From contig NQOF01000006.1 of the NCBI GenBank assembly GCA_002270465.1, positions 186,001-250,000 of the forward strand: a stretch of DNA of 64,000 nucleotides, in the 5' to 3' direction. The stretch comes from Blautia hominis. Lineage in GTDB: Bacteria; Bacillota; Clostridia; Lachnospirales; Lachnospiraceae. The position numbers and the translations under genes are program-made. The notes beneath the pieces were generated by a model that had not been told where the DNA came from, did no database searches, and saw only the letters and a program-made list of their open reading frames with translations. The stretch's first letter is position 1; every line of letters begins with the position of its first letter. Below are positions 18,388 to 27,542 of the stretch, in pieces.

Positions 18388-19620
18388 TTACTCAGGATGG
18401 AGAATCGATTTCTGATACTGTTTCGGAGACATTCCATAGGTCCGTTTAAAAAGCCTGATAAAATAATTCATATCATTATATCCGCAGGAAGCGGCCACCG
18501 TGGTGATGGGAAGGGAGGAGGAGTTGATCATTGTGATAGCCCGCCGGATGCGCACCTGATGGATATAATCCGTCAGAGTCATGCCGCTCTCTTTTTTAAA
18601 CAGCCCGGACAGGTAATTTTTACTCAGGCTGAACATTTCGGCAAAGAAAGTCAGATTTAGATTCTCCGCGTAATGAAAATCAATATAAGAGATCACTTCT
18701 TTTATCACCTGGGAATACCCGGTCATGGAATGGTTCTGGACCAGCAGGCAGTATTTGTGGAGCATATCTGTGGACAGATGCTCCAGCTCCCGTTCGGTGC
18801 GCGCTTCATTAATCAAAACAGCAAATTTCCCTGACAGATCATCAATATATAAAGGATGCACACCTCCGGACTCCGCAGACTTGCGAAACAGGGTGTTCAG
18901 GATTATGACGCCGTGCCGTTTGTTCTGCAGGGCATTATCTGTTCTTGGCCTTAACTGATAAGTCTGGAATTTCTGGTAAAATTCATGGGCGCGCCGGTCA
19001 TCCCCCTTGGAGACTGCCTCCAGCATTTTATTTTCCACTTCATACCGCTCCTCAATGGTGCTGATGGAAATCTGCGGTTCTTTGCGCAGCTTTAAGATCA
19101 GGGGAGAGTGTTCCATAAATATCTCATTTTTGTCCGGCAGATGAGAGACTTTATATTCTACGTGAAATAATCCCCGGGCAAGATTCACGATCAGTGCCTC
19201 AAAGCTCTCCATATTATGCAGAACCGGTGTGGAGGAATAGACCAGGCGGATATCTGAAAAAAGGCTGTCCGGTATCCTGCGCTGTTCCATGATCTTCCGG
19301 ATCTGTACAGTCTCTAACTGGTTTTCCAGGTACGGGCCTATGACAAAATGAGAAGATTCATAGTCATAGAGATATGCAGCGGGAATATGCACAAGAGTAT
19401 AGTACATTCCAAAGGAGTCCTCATAGCGGACAATACTCCCGGCTGTCACATACTGTTCCAGAAAAACCTGCAGGGGCTGGTAGTTATAGTCCTCATACAG
19501 ACGGAGGCGAAGCCCTTTATCCGTCTGGGAGAGATTGGAGCTGTCCTTGAAAATAATATGACATCCCACATTGCAGGCTGTGACGGCCTGCTGAAAAAGT
19601 TCCAATTGTTTATGTTCCAT
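18388..19620 (-). CDS. AraC-family transcriptional regulator
   Basis: 410 aa. The C-terminal ~100 residues form the double helix-turn-helix of AraC/XylS proteins (FAEMFSLSKNYLSGLFKKESGMTLTDYIHQVRIRRA ... GYNDMNYFIRLFKRTYGMSPKQY). The N-terminal ~290 residues are a sensor region I do not recognise with confidence. The gene is divergent from the HAD/GH3/GPH transporter operon, so it is likely that operon's sugar-responsive regulator. Confidence 0.88.
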   Translation of the reverse strand: MEHKQLELFQQAVTACNVGCHIIFKDSSNLSQTDKGLRLRLYEDYNYQPLQVFLEQYVTAGSIVRYEDSFGMYYTLVHIPAAYLYDYESSHFVIGPYLENQLETVQIRKIMEQRRIPDSLFSDIRLVYSSTPVLHNMESFEALIVNLARGLFHVEYKVSHLPDKNEIFMEHSPLILKLRKEPQISISTIEERYEVENKMLEAVSKGDDRRAHEFYQKFQTYQLRPRTDNALQNKRHGVIILNTLFRKSAESGGVHPLYIDDLSGKFAVLINEARTERELEHLSTDMLHKYCLLVQNHSMTGYSQVIKEVISYIDFHYAENLNLTFFAEMFSLSKNYLSGLFKKESGMTLTDYIHQVRIRRAITMINSSSLPITTVAASCGYNDMNYFIRLFKRTYGMSPKQYQKSILHPE

Positions 19621-19864
19621 CTGTTTTACCTCTCAATACCCAATGGGATTTCCTTACAGTCAGCACAGTGTTTGCGGGGACCTGCGCGAGTGTTTCCGTG
19701 TGATACATATTTTAGTATGATTTTACGGAAAAATAATATAATATTCATCTGCAAAATAAAATACCATAAAATTGTGCTAAATTCAATGGATATTATTATT
19801 TTTAAAAATCGGTAAACGTTGTATTTTATACATATCAAAAGAGAGAACGAAAGGACGTGAGAAC

Positions 19865-20707
19865 ATGAACCATCCTTTTACGGATTTTACAAAGAAACAG
19901 GATCACCTCGTATGTATAGATTCAGACGGCTGTGCCATTGACAGCATGGATATCAAACATATCCGCTGTTTTGGCCCGTGTATGGTAAAAGAATGGAATC
20001 TGCAGACATATGAAAAGGAGATTCTGAAACGCTGGAATGAGATAAACCTGTATTCTATGACAAGGGGGATCAACCGCTTTAAAGGTCTTGCAAAAGCCCT
20101 GAAAGAAATTGACAGCAGATATACGCAGATCGAGGATGTGGACACCCTGGTACAGTGGGCGGAGGAAACGGATGAGCTGTCAAATGCCGCCTTACAAAAA
20201 GCCATAGCTTCAACAGGCAGTTCAATCCTGAAAAAGGCCCTGAACTGGTCAGAGGCGGTGAATGAGGCCATAAAACAGATTCCCAGAGAGGATATCAAAC
20301 CCTTTGCACATGTAAGAGAGAGTATTGAGATACTTCATAAAACGTGTGATATTGCCATTGTCTCCTCCGCCAACTATGAGGCGGTAAAGGAAGAGTGGAC
20401 CCGGTTCGGCCTTCTGGAACATGTGGATGTACTGCTGGCACAGAATGCAGGCTCCAAGAAGAGCTGCATAGAAAAACTGCTCACCTGCGGATATAAAAAA
20501 GAGAATGTTCTGATGACAGGGGATGCGCCGGGCGATATGGACGCGGCAAAAGGAAACGGCGTATTCTATTATCCCATCCTGGTATCCGGGGAGAGCGGAA
20601 GCTGGGCCGGTATCTTAAATGCTGTGGAGAGAATGAAAGAGGGCACCTTCGGCGGTGCTTTCCAGGAAGAACTGATACAAACATTTGTTGAAAATCTTAT
20701 GAAATAA
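19865..20707 (+). CDS. HAD-superfamily hydrolase
   Basis: 280 aa; ATG 19865 follows AAAGGACGTGAG. HAD motif I is CIDSDGCAIDS with nucleophile Asp19 and Asp21; motif II lies in IVSSANYEA, and motif III/IV in GDAPGDMDAAKGNG. The helical cap between motifs I and II is typical of C1-type phosphatases. The first gene of a sugar-use operon, it may dephosphorylate a sugar phosphate or act as a mutase. The substrate is not evident. Confidence 0.8.
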   Translation: MNHPFTDFTKKQDHLVCIDSDGCAIDSMDIKHIRCFGPCMVKEWNLQTYEKEILKRWNEINLYSMTRGINRFKGLAKALKEIDSRYTQIEDVDTLVQWAEETDELSNAALQKAIASTGSSILKKALNWSEAVNEAIKQIPREDIKPFAHVRESIEILHKTCDIAIVSSANYEAVKEEWTRFGLLEHVDVLLAQNAGSKKSCIEKLLTCGYKKENVLMTGDAPGDMDAAKGNGVFYYPILVSGESGSWAGILNAVERMKEGTFGGAFQEELIQTFVENLMK

Positions 20708-20724
20708 AATTTGGAGGGAATAAC

Positions 20725-22434
20725 ATGGTAAATTTAAGAGAAAAACCTTATTATCTGAATGATGAACAGATACAGTGGGTGGAAGACACCATTTCCGGTA
20801 TGACTACAGAGGAAAAAATAGGACAGCTTTTTGTCAATATGGTGGCAGACGCAGAGGAGAGAAAGCCGGAAAATATCAAGAAGGTACTGGATGCCTATCA
20901 TCCGGGAGCCATCCGTTATCACAATGCACTGAAAGAAGAGTTGTGGAAAATGGCAGACTGTCTCCAGAATACCACAAAGATCCCGCTGCTGATCGCTTCC
21001 AACTGTGAGGCAGGGGGAAACGGCGGCTGCCAGGGCGGAACGCCTATTGCCAACGGTGCTGCCATGGCAGCCATAGATGCACCGGAGGAAGTATTTAAAA
21101 TGGCAGAGATCTCAGCCAGGGAAGCGGCTGCGGTTGGCTGCAACTGGAATTTTGCACCGGTGGTTGATCTGCTCTATAACTGGAGAAATACCATTGTACA
21201 GCTCCGTGCCTTTAACGACAGCCCGGACGATGTCATCCGTTATGCAAAATCCTTTTTTAAAGGCATGAAGACACAGAATATTGCTACCTGTATGAAGCAT
21301 TTTCCGGGGGATGGCACAGAAGAAAATGACCAGCACCTGCTTATGGGCATCAATGAATTTGACTGTGATAAATGGGACCGGACATACGGAAAAGTTTACA
21401 AGGAGCTGATTGACGAGGGTGTCATGACCATTATGGCAGGCCACATTGCACTCCCTGCATATTCCAGAAAACTGCGCCCCGGTATCAGAGATGAAGAAAT
21501 CCGTCCTGCAACCTTGGCACCGGAACTGATCACAGACCTGCTGAAAGGCCAGCTCGGATTCAACGGCCTGGTTGTCACAGATGCATCCCATATGATCGGT
21601 ATGTTCGGGGCCACGATCCCCAGAAGCCGGCAGGTTCCCCAGGCGATCGCCGCAGGATGTGACATGTATCTGTTCTTTAATGACAGGGAGGAAGATTTCG
21701 GTTATATGATGGAAGGCTATCGAAACGGCACCATCACAGAGGAAAGACTGCAGGATGCTCTTCACAGGATTCTTGGAGTAAAAGCAGCCCTGAATCTTCA
21801 CAGGCTTCAGAAAGAAGGAAAACTGGTGGTACCCAAAGAAAACCTGGCTGTGGTTGGGTGTGAGGAACACCACAGAGCATCCAGGGAATTTGCCGATAAG
21901 TATGTGACCCTTGTAAAAGACCGCCTGCATTATCTCCCCATGACACCGGAGAAATATAAGAGGATCAAGCTTGTGTATATTGGCTCTGAAGCCACTGTGA
22001 TCGCCGGCATGAAATTTGAATCAAATGATAAAAACATAATCTCGGATATTGTGTCCCAGCTTGAAGAAGCCGGATTTGAAGTGGACGCAGAAGTTTCCGC
22101 AAAAAAGGGAAAAATAGAAGAGTTCAAAAAACAATATGACTGTGTTCTGCTGGTCCTCAATATACAGGGATTTGCCCAGTACAATACCATGCGGATAAAA
22201 TGGGATGAGCCTGTAAAACAGCCATGGTATATGTCAGAGCTGCCCACTGTTGTGGTATCTTTGAGCAATACCAATAATCTGATTGATGTTCCTATGGCCA
22301 GATGTTACATTAATTCTTATATGGATCATCATGAGAGCTTTGCCGCTGCTTTGGAAAAGATGATGGGTAAAAGTGAATTCAAGGGAAGATACAACGAAAA
22401 CGTATTTTGCGGAAGATGGGAAACCAGATTCTAA
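20725..22434 (+). CDS. GH3 family beta-N-acetylhexosaminidase-type glycosidase
   Basis: 569 aa with no signal peptide, so probably cytosolic. The GH3 catalytic domain carries the NagZ-type loop KHFPGDGTEENDQH (Lys191 on) and a candidate nucleophile Asp286 in GLVVTDASHMIGM. A C-terminal domain of about 180 residues follows, which NagZ of E. coli lacks. It sits 18 bp after the HAD gene and 12 bp before the transporter, so imported disaccharides or amino-sugar glycosides are the likely substrates. The exact sugar is unknown. Confidence 0.85.
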   Translation: MVNLREKPYYLNDEQIQWVEDTISGMTTEEKIGQLFVNMVADAEERKPENIKKVLDAYHPGAIRYHNALKEELWKMADCLQNTTKIPLLIASNCEAGGNGGCQGGTPIANGAAMAAIDAPEEVFKMAEISAREAAAVGCNWNFAPVVDLLYNWRNTIVQLRAFNDSPDDVIRYAKSFFKGMKTQNIATCMKHFPGDGTEENDQHLLMGINEFDCDKWDRTYGKVYKELIDEGVMTIMAGHIALPAYSRKLRPGIRDEEIRPATLAPELITDLLKGQLGFNGLVVTDASHMIGMFGATIPRSRQVPQAIAAGCDMYLFFNDREEDFGYMMEGYRNGTITEERLQDALHRILGVKAALNLHRLQKEGKLVVPKENLAVVGCEEHHRASREFADKYVTLVKDRLHYLPMTPEKYKRIKLVYIGSEATVIAGMKFESNDKNIISDIVSQLEEAGFEVDAEVSAKKGKIEEFKKQYDCVLLVLNIQGFAQYNTMRIKWDEPVKQPWYMSELPTVVVSLSNTNNLIDVPMARCYINSYMDHHESFAAALEKMMGKSEFKGRYNENVFCGRWETRF

Positions 22435-22446
22435 GGGGTGAGAAAA

Positions 22447-23847
22447 ATGAATGAAAACACAATAAAACCGTTTGGGTTAAAGGATAAGATCGGATATATG
22501 TTCGGTGATTTCGGCAACGATTTCACATTTATGTTTTCCAGCACCTTTTTGATGGTGTTTTATATGAAGGTCCTGGGGATCAGCGCCGGGGCTGTGGGAA
22601 CTCTGTTTCTGGTGGCAAGAATTGTGGATGCTTTTACGGATGTGACTATGGGCCGTATTGTGGATACCTGCAAACCGGGGAAAGACGGAAAATTCAAGCG
22701 TTGGATCCGCATTATGGCCGGGCCGGTGGCAATTGCCAGCTTTCTCATGTATCAGTCCGCTTTGGCAGATGCATCCATGGCTGTAAAAATGGTTTATATG
22801 TATGTCACTTACATTCTCTGGGGCAGTATCTGCTATACGGGAATCAACATTCCCTACGGCTCCATGGCATCAGCGGTCACGGATGTACCGGAAGAGCGTA
22901 CGGCCCTCTCCACATTCCGAAGCATCGGCGCCACATTGGCACAGCTTGTCATCGGTGTGGGAGGCCCTATGATCATCTATGTTACAGATGCAAGCGGTGT
23001 GCAGGTTATCCGTAATGACGGAAAAATCTTCCCGGTTGTGGCTGGCATTTTCTCTGTCTGTGCCATTATCTGCTATTTTATCTGTTATAAATGCACCACA
23101 GAGCGTATCAAGATTGAGCCGGACCCAAATGCGGAGAAGATCTCACTGGCTAAGACCTTCGGGGCTATTTTCTCCAACCGTGCACTGTTGGGTATCGTGG
23201 GTGCTGCCATTTTCCTGCTGCTGAGTTCTCTTATGATGTCCAGTGTCAATACCTATCTGTATGCCGATTATTTTGGAAATGTAAAGGCGCTGTCCTCATA
23301 TAATATGATCACCATGTTGTGTTCTCTGCTCATGGCCACCATTACAGGCATCACGGTCAAGAAGTTTGGAAAAAGAGAATCCGCGGCTGTGGCAACTATT
23401 TTTACAGGAGTTGTTTTCCTGGTATTAGGTTTTATTAATGTAAAAAGCGCATGGGTCTTCGTGATCGTGGCAGCAGTGGGATTTTTGGGTGTGAGCTATT
23501 TCAACCTGATCATCTGGGCAAATATCATTGATGTCATTGACGATGTGGAAGTGAGGACCGGCAAGAGGGAGGACGGTACCGTATACGCAGTCTATTCTTT
23601 TGCCAGAAAAGTAGGTCAGGCTCTTGCCGGAGGGCTGGGAGGCTATGCACTGGGACTGATCGGTTATGTTTCAACCGCCAAAACCCAGAGTGCGGAGGTT
23701 TTAAGCGGACTTTACAAATTGGCGACCATCGTTCCCGGGATCCTTTTTATCTGTGTGGCACTTATGCTGATCTTTGTATACCCGCTTTCCAAAAAGAAAG
23801 TTGAGGCAAATGTAGAATATCTCCGTACCAAGAGAGAAGATAGATAA
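22447..23847 (+). CDS. GPH/MFS-family sugar:cation symporter
   Basis: 466 aa from ATG 22447 with AAGGGGTG upstream; GTG 22438 is the in-frame alternative. Twelve hydrophobic segments. The N-terminal KDKIGYMFGDFGNDFTF and ARIVDAFTDVTMGRIVD patterns match the MelB/GPH family (glycoside-pentoside-hexuronide:cation symporters), with the cation-site Asp in the second motif. It takes up the glycoside that the GH3 enzyme would cleave. Confidence 0.88.
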   Translation: MNENTIKPFGLKDKIGYMFGDFGNDFTFMFSSTFLMVFYMKVLGISAGAVGTLFLVARIVDAFTDVTMGRIVDTCKPGKDGKFKRWIRIMAGPVAIASFLMYQSALADASMAVKMVYMYVTYILWGSICYTGINIPYGSMASAVTDVPEERTALSTFRSIGATLAQLVIGVGGPMIIYVTDASGVQVIRNDGKIFPVVAGIFSVCAIICYFICYKCTTERIKIEPDPNAEKISLAKTFGAIFSNRALLGIVGAAIFLLLSSLMMSSVNTYLYADYFGNVKALSSYNMITMLCSLLMATITGITVKKFGKRESAAVATIFTGVVFLVLGFINVKSAWVFVIVAAVGFLGVSYFNLIIWANIIDVIDDVEVRTGKREDGTVYAVYSFARKVGQALAGGLGGYALGLIGYVSTAKTQSAEVLSGLYKLATIVPGILFICVALMLIFVYPLSKKKVEANVEYLRTKREDR

Positions 23848-23862
23848 GAGGGGGAGAAAAGG

Positions 23863-25062
23863 ATGGCTGCACATGTATTGGATGAAGCGAACCGGTGTCT
23901 GAACTGTAAAAATCCCCAGTGCCAAAAGGGGTGTCCCATCCATACCCCGATTCCGTCGGTCATACAGCTGATGCTGGAAGGCCGTCTGGATGAGGCCGGA
24001 TGGAAGCTTTTTGAAAATAATCCCCTGACCACAGTCTGCAGTCTGATCTGCGACCATGAAAAGCAGTGCGAGGGACATTGTATTCTTGGAAAAAAAGGTG
24101 CGCCCGTACATTTTTCTGCTATTGAGAACTATATTTCCAGTACCTACAGCTCCAAGATGGTGAAAGGTCCGGCATCTCCCAACGGGATGCGCGCCGCGAT
24201 CATAGGTTCCGGTCCGGCAGGTCTTACCATAGCGGTGCTGCTGGCCCGAAAGGGATATCAGGTAACCATCTTTGAGAGCAAGGATAAGATCGGCGGTGTT
24301 TTAAGATACGGCATTCCGGAGTTTCGTCTGCCAAAGAGTATCCTGGATGATTTTGAATACCGTCATCTGCGGCTGAAAGATATTAAGGTTCGGCCCAACA
24401 CTGCGGTTGGCGGGGCAATTTCCATTGAGGATCTGCTGCGGGATGGGTATAAGTCTATCTTTATCGGCACAGGTGTGTGGAGACCGAATACACTTCATAT
24501 AAAAGGGGAAACGCTGGGACATGTGCATTACGGGATTCACTATCTGAATAATCCGGACAGTTTTCATTTGGGGGAGAGAGTGATTGTCATAGGAGCCGGA
24601 AATGCGGCTATGGATGTTGCCAGGACCGCAATGCGGAAAGGTGTGCGGTATCTGCAGTGTTTTTCCAGGGATGCTTCGGTTGCTGCCAGTAAAAGTGAAT
24701 TTGATTATGCTGTGCTGGAAGGCGTGGAATTTGTTTACGGAAAGATACCGGTGGAAATAACAGATGAAGGGGTGATTTTTGCGGATGCAGGGGAGACGGA
24801 AGGCACGGAAAAACTTTATCCGGCGGACAGTGTGATCGTGTCCATCAGTCAGGGACCCCGAAACCAGCTTGTCAGAACAACCCGGGGTCTGGATGCAGAT
24901 GCGTGCGGGCTGCTTGTGGCAGACGATTCGGGCCATACCTCGCGGCCGGAGATTTTTGCCAGCGGGGATGTGGTGAATGGCGCCAGGACCGTTGTGGAGG
25001 CGGTTGCCCATTCCAAGAAGGTGGCGGAGGCCATGGATCTATATATGAAAGAAACTATGTGA
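23863..25062 (+). CDS. Glutamate synthase small-subunit-like Fe-S/FAD oxidoreductase
   Basis: 399 aa. The N-terminal Cys-rich domain has CLNCKNPQCQKGCP (4Fe-4S, as in GltD and dihydropyrimidine dehydrogenase). FAD-binding GSGPAGLTIAVLLARKGYQVTIFE follows, then a second Rossmann motif VIGAGNAAMDVARTA for NAD(P)H, and a C-terminal ASGDVVNGARTVVEAVAHSKKVAEAM. It transfers electrons between NAD(P)H and an unknown partner. Why it lies at the end of a glycoside operon is unclear. A weak terminator follows. Confidence 0.85.
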   Translation: MAAHVLDEANRCLNCKNPQCQKGCPIHTPIPSVIQLMLEGRLDEAGWKLFENNPLTTVCSLICDHEKQCEGHCILGKKGAPVHFSAIENYISSTYSSKMVKGPASPNGMRAAIIGSGPAGLTIAVLLARKGYQVTIFESKDKIGGVLRYGIPEFRLPKSILDDFEYRHLRLKDIKVRPNTAVGGAISIEDLLRDGYKSIFIGTGVWRPNTLHIKGETLGHVHYGIHYLNNPDSFHLGERVIVIGAGNAAMDVARTAMRKGVRYLQCFSRDASVAASKSEFDYAVLEGVEFVYGKIPVEITDEGVIFADAGETEGTEKLYPADSVIVSISQGPRNQLVRTTRGLDADACGLLVADDSGHTSRPEIFASGDVVNGARTVVEAVAHSKKVAEAMDLYMKETM

Positions 25063-25070
25063 TCGTGACG

Positions 25071-25114
25071 ACACAGCACAGGAGTCCGGGAGGGCTTTTG
25101 GGCTGTGTTTTTTT
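25071..25114 (+). terminator. Probable terminator of glycoside operon
   Basis: ACACAGC pairs with GCTGTGT across a loop of about 24 nt, followed by seven T residues. Confidence 0.6.
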
Positions 25115-25125
25115 GAAAAAGGGTA

Positions 25126-25156
25126 TTGACTTGGAGTTAACTTCAAGGAATACAAT
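25126..25156 (+). promoter_or_regulatory. MerR-type promoter with 19-bp spacer
   Basis: TTGACT (25126-25131) and TACAAT (25151-25156) are separated by 19 bp, the over-long spacing used by MerR-family activators. Overlapping it is the near-perfect palindrome CTTGGAGTTAACTTCAAG (25130-25147, 8 of 9 arm bases pair), resembling NmlR/AdhR-type operators. Confidence 0.85.
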
Positions 25157-25252
25157 CTTATTGAACCCGCAGCGGGCAAGAGGCGCACTGTGCCTGCGGA
25201 AATTAAAAAATGGGTTCGTGAAAGGAAAAATTTATCACAGGAGGATAGGAAT

Positions 25253-26392
25253 ATGGTATATAAAAATTATAAAGATCTGAAGCTTTCAGCGCTGGGGTTT
25301 GGCGCTATGCGGCTGCCGACTGCGGACGGGAATCCGGATGCACCCATAGATGAGAAAAAGACGGCGGATATGGTGGCTTATGCCATAGCACATGGTGTCA
25401 ACTATTTTGACACGGCGTATGGCTATCATGATGGAAATTCGGAAGTTGTGATGGGAAAGGTTCTGGGGGAGTATCCCAGAGATCGTTTTTATCTGGCTAC
25501 CAAGTTTCCGGGATACGATTTGGCGAACATGGATAAAGTGGAAGCTATTTTTGAAGAACAGCTTAAAAAATGTAATGTGGATTATTTTGATTTTTATTTG
25601 TTCCATAATGTTTATGAAAAGAATATCGAGCCGTATATGGACCGGAAATACGGTATTATGGATTATCTGATGAAACAGAAGGAGAACGGAAGGATCAGGC
25701 ATCTGGGATTTTCTGCACATGGGCGTTATGATACGATGAAACGTTTTCTGGAAGCTTATGGAGACAGGATGGAATTCTGTCAGATTCAGCTGAATTATCT
25801 GGACTGGAAGCTCCAGGATGCTAAGGCTAAGGTGGAGCTGCTCCGAGAATATAACATTCCCGTATGGGTCATGGAGCCTCTCAGGGGAGGACGGCTGGCA
25901 AGTCTTTCACCCAAGAACGAAGAGAAATTAAAGGCTCTGCGCCCGGATGAAAAGATTCCGGCCTGGGGATTCCGTTTCCTGCAGTCTGTTCCTGAAGTGA
26001 CTATGGTATTGTCCGGCATGTCAAGCATGGAGCAGATGAAGGAAAATATCGCCACCTTTGCGGAGGATAAACCGGTGACGGATGAGGAGATGGAGACGCT
26101 GATGGAAGTGACGGACAGTATGCTGGATATCCTGCCATGCACGGCCTGTCGTTATTGTACTGCACATTGTCCTCAGAAACTGGATATTCCCACACTACTG
26201 GCACTTTATAATGAGGTGCGTTTTGCCAATGGGCTGATCACGCACATGGCAGTGGAAGCCATGCCGGAGGATAAACGCCCTCACGCATGCATCGGATGCC
26301 AGAGCTGTGAGGCGGTATGCCCGCAGCAGCTTGAAATAGCCAAGGCGATGGCTGATTTTACAGAAAAGCTGAACCAGCCTGCCGGTTTGTAG
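25253..26392 (+). CDS. Aldo/keto reductase with C-terminal 4Fe-4S domain
   Basis: 379 aa from ATG 25253 (RBS CAGGAGGA). The AKR barrel has GFGAMRLP, the active-site Asp-Tyr in YFDTAYGYHDGNSE, and DFYLFHNV. Unlike classic AKRs it ends with two Cys clusters, CTACRYCTAHCP and CIGCQSCEAVCP, which bind two 4Fe-4S clusters. Such fusions are common in anaerobes. The MerR-type promoter suggests induction by aldehydes or electrophiles; the regulator gene is not adjacent. Confidence 0.9.
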   Translation: MVYKNYKDLKLSALGFGAMRLPTADGNPDAPIDEKKTADMVAYAIAHGVNYFDTAYGYHDGNSEVVMGKVLGEYPRDRFYLATKFPGYDLANMDKVEAIFEEQLKKCNVDYFDFYLFHNVYEKNIEPYMDRKYGIMDYLMKQKENGRIRHLGFSAHGRYDTMKRFLEAYGDRMEFCQIQLNYLDWKLQDAKAKVELLREYNIPVWVMEPLRGGRLASLSPKNEEKLKALRPDEKIPAWGFRFLQSVPEVTMVLSGMSSMEQMKENIATFAEDKPVTDEEMETLMEVTDSMLDILPCTACRYCTAHCPQKLDIPTLLALYNEVRFANGLITHMAVEAMPEDKRPHACIGCQSCEAVCPQQLEIAKAMADFTEKLNQPAGL

Positions 26393-26430
26393 ATCGTCAA
26401 GATCATAGTTTTAAATGGGAGTAGACCGTA

Positions 26431-26668
26431 AAGCAGTATTGAATAGGTTACTATTCAGCCTTCAGGCTTCACAGAAACAAAAGCATGCACAGTTCTGCCC
26501 TTTAGGGTACATACCGCTGATGTTTTACATTGCAATATTAATTGCAGTCTGGCGCGTGGCTGTCTCGGGATTGTATTGCAATTGCAATGTAAAACATCAC
26601 AGGACAGTGGACGGTTGAACTCTTACTTGAAATGATACCTATAATTATTCAATACTGCTTTTTTTTAT
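26431..26668 (+). terminator. Terminator of aldo/keto reductase gene, split by a MITE
   Basis: AAGCAGTATTGAATA (26431-26445) and its exact complement TATTCAATACTGCTT (26646-26660), followed by a T-rich tract, are the arms of a 15-bp terminator stem now 200 nt apart. A family B element occupies the loop. Confidence 0.7.
26447..26626 (+). mobile_element. Family B MITE, divergent long copy
   Basis: 180 bp starting GTTACTATTCAGCC and ending GGTTGAACTCTTAC. It keeps the family B core GTGGCTGTCTCGGGATT but has its own 19-bp perfect inner inverted repeat (26518-26536 with 26581-26599). The flanks TTGAATAG and TTGAAATG match at 6 of 8. A 67-codon ORF inside it has no coding features. Confidence 0.72.
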
Positions 26669-26675
26669 TTTGATA

Positions 26676-26684
26676 TGATATAAT
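26676..26684 (+). promoter_or_regulatory. Extended -10 promoter
   Basis: TGATATAAT (26676-26684), with no clear -35, would start transcription near 26691, at the beginning of the structured leader. Confidence 0.5.
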
Positions 26685-26686
26685 GG

Positions 26687-26796
26687 GTTTGATCGAAACG
26701 GGCGTAGGAAAGGAATTGCTGATAAGGGTATAATTGTGATGCGGAAATCACAAGCGGTCACCTTTCCTGGCATTTTGTCATTTGATCAAACGGGAG
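26687..26796 (+). ncRNA. Candidate structured 5' leader of unknown class
   Basis: Three nested perfect stems: GTTTGATC (26687-26694) with GATCAAAC (26784-26791); AGGAAAGG (26706-26713) with CCTTTCCT (26761-26768); TTGTGAT (26734-26740) with ATCACAA (26747-26753), loop GCGGAA. The outer stem ends at the GGGAG RBS, so folding could control translation. I do not recognise it as a known riboswitch. Confidence 0.45.
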
Positions 26797-26803
26797 ATTA
26801 TCC

Positions 26804-27532
26804 ATGAAGAATCTTATTAAATGCGGTATTATACTTTTGTTTGCTTTGCTTATCTTTTGGGCAGGATATACGGTAGGACAGAACAAGACCGTGGAGGGGC
26901 TTTCAGATGAAGGTGATTCCATTACTTTTTATGCTCAGATCAAAGAGATTAACGGAAATTCCATGCTGGTATCCGGCTTGAAGGAAAATGACGTGAATTT
27001 CAGAAGTGAGTTTTATCTGTACATTACCTCCAACACAAAATTGGAGTGGCATTTTACTGATATCTCATTGTCTGACTTTGTGCCGGGACAAAATATATCG
27101 GTTACTTTTTCCGGGGAAGTACAGGAAACCTACCCTGCTCAGATAAAAAGCGTAAATAAAATCTGTCTTCTGGATGACACAAATCCGGCGCTTGACCGCG
27201 TGGAGACTTCATCGGCAAAAACGTATTACATGAATGCCGATGAACTGGGGAAAACAGAGCAGAGCCTTCCATGCCTGACACTTCTGGATAAGGAAAATTT
27301 TGTTTTTAGTTATGATATCCTCAACTCTTATATTCCTGCGGGTACCTACGAAATCGCGGACGGTGAATTGGTGGCATCGGATAAAGAGAAAGGCTGTCAA
27401 TATGTCTTTGACGTGGTGGATAAGAATACCTTGAAATTTAGAAAAGAAAAATCGGCGGATGTCTCTCTGATCCGGAAAGATATGGGGATCGAAATCACAG
27501 ACGGGGCTTTATTTGAACAAAAAGAACAGTGA
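26804..27532 (+). CDS. Membrane-anchored protein of unknown function
   Basis: 242 aa. Residues about 5-25 form an N-terminal signal anchor (IILLFALLIFWAGYTVGQ), with no lipobox Cys. Residues about 40-125 look like a small beta domain (FYAQIKEINGNSMLVSG ... VPGQNISVTFSGEVQETYPAQI) similar in pattern to DUF3221-type OB-like proteins; this is tentative. The C-terminal half (about 140-240) is unrecognised. It is preceded by a structured leader and followed 10 bp later by a DUF1905 gene. It belongs to a small accessory region. Confidence 0.6.
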   Translation: MKNLIKCGIILLFALLIFWAGYTVGQNKTVEGLSDEGDSITFYAQIKEINGNSMLVSGLKENDVNFRSEFYLYITSNTKLEWHFTDISLSDFVPGQNISVTFSGEVQETYPAQIKSVNKICLLDDTNPALDRVETSSAKTYYMNADELGKTEQSLPCLTLLDKENFVFSYDILNSYIPAGTYEIADGELVASDKEKGCQYVFDVVDKNTLKFRKEKSADVSLIRKDMGIEITDGALFEQKEQ

Positions 27533-27542
27533 GGAAAAAAAG

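Noticed and set aside
19808-19826. Possible cre (CcpA) site before the HAD gene
   Set aside because: Only the central GTAAACGTT core fits; outer positions of the consensus do not match.
26415-26618. 67-codon ORF on the plus strand
   Set aside because: It lies inside a family B repeat, has no RBS or family similarity, and runs through inverted repeat arms.
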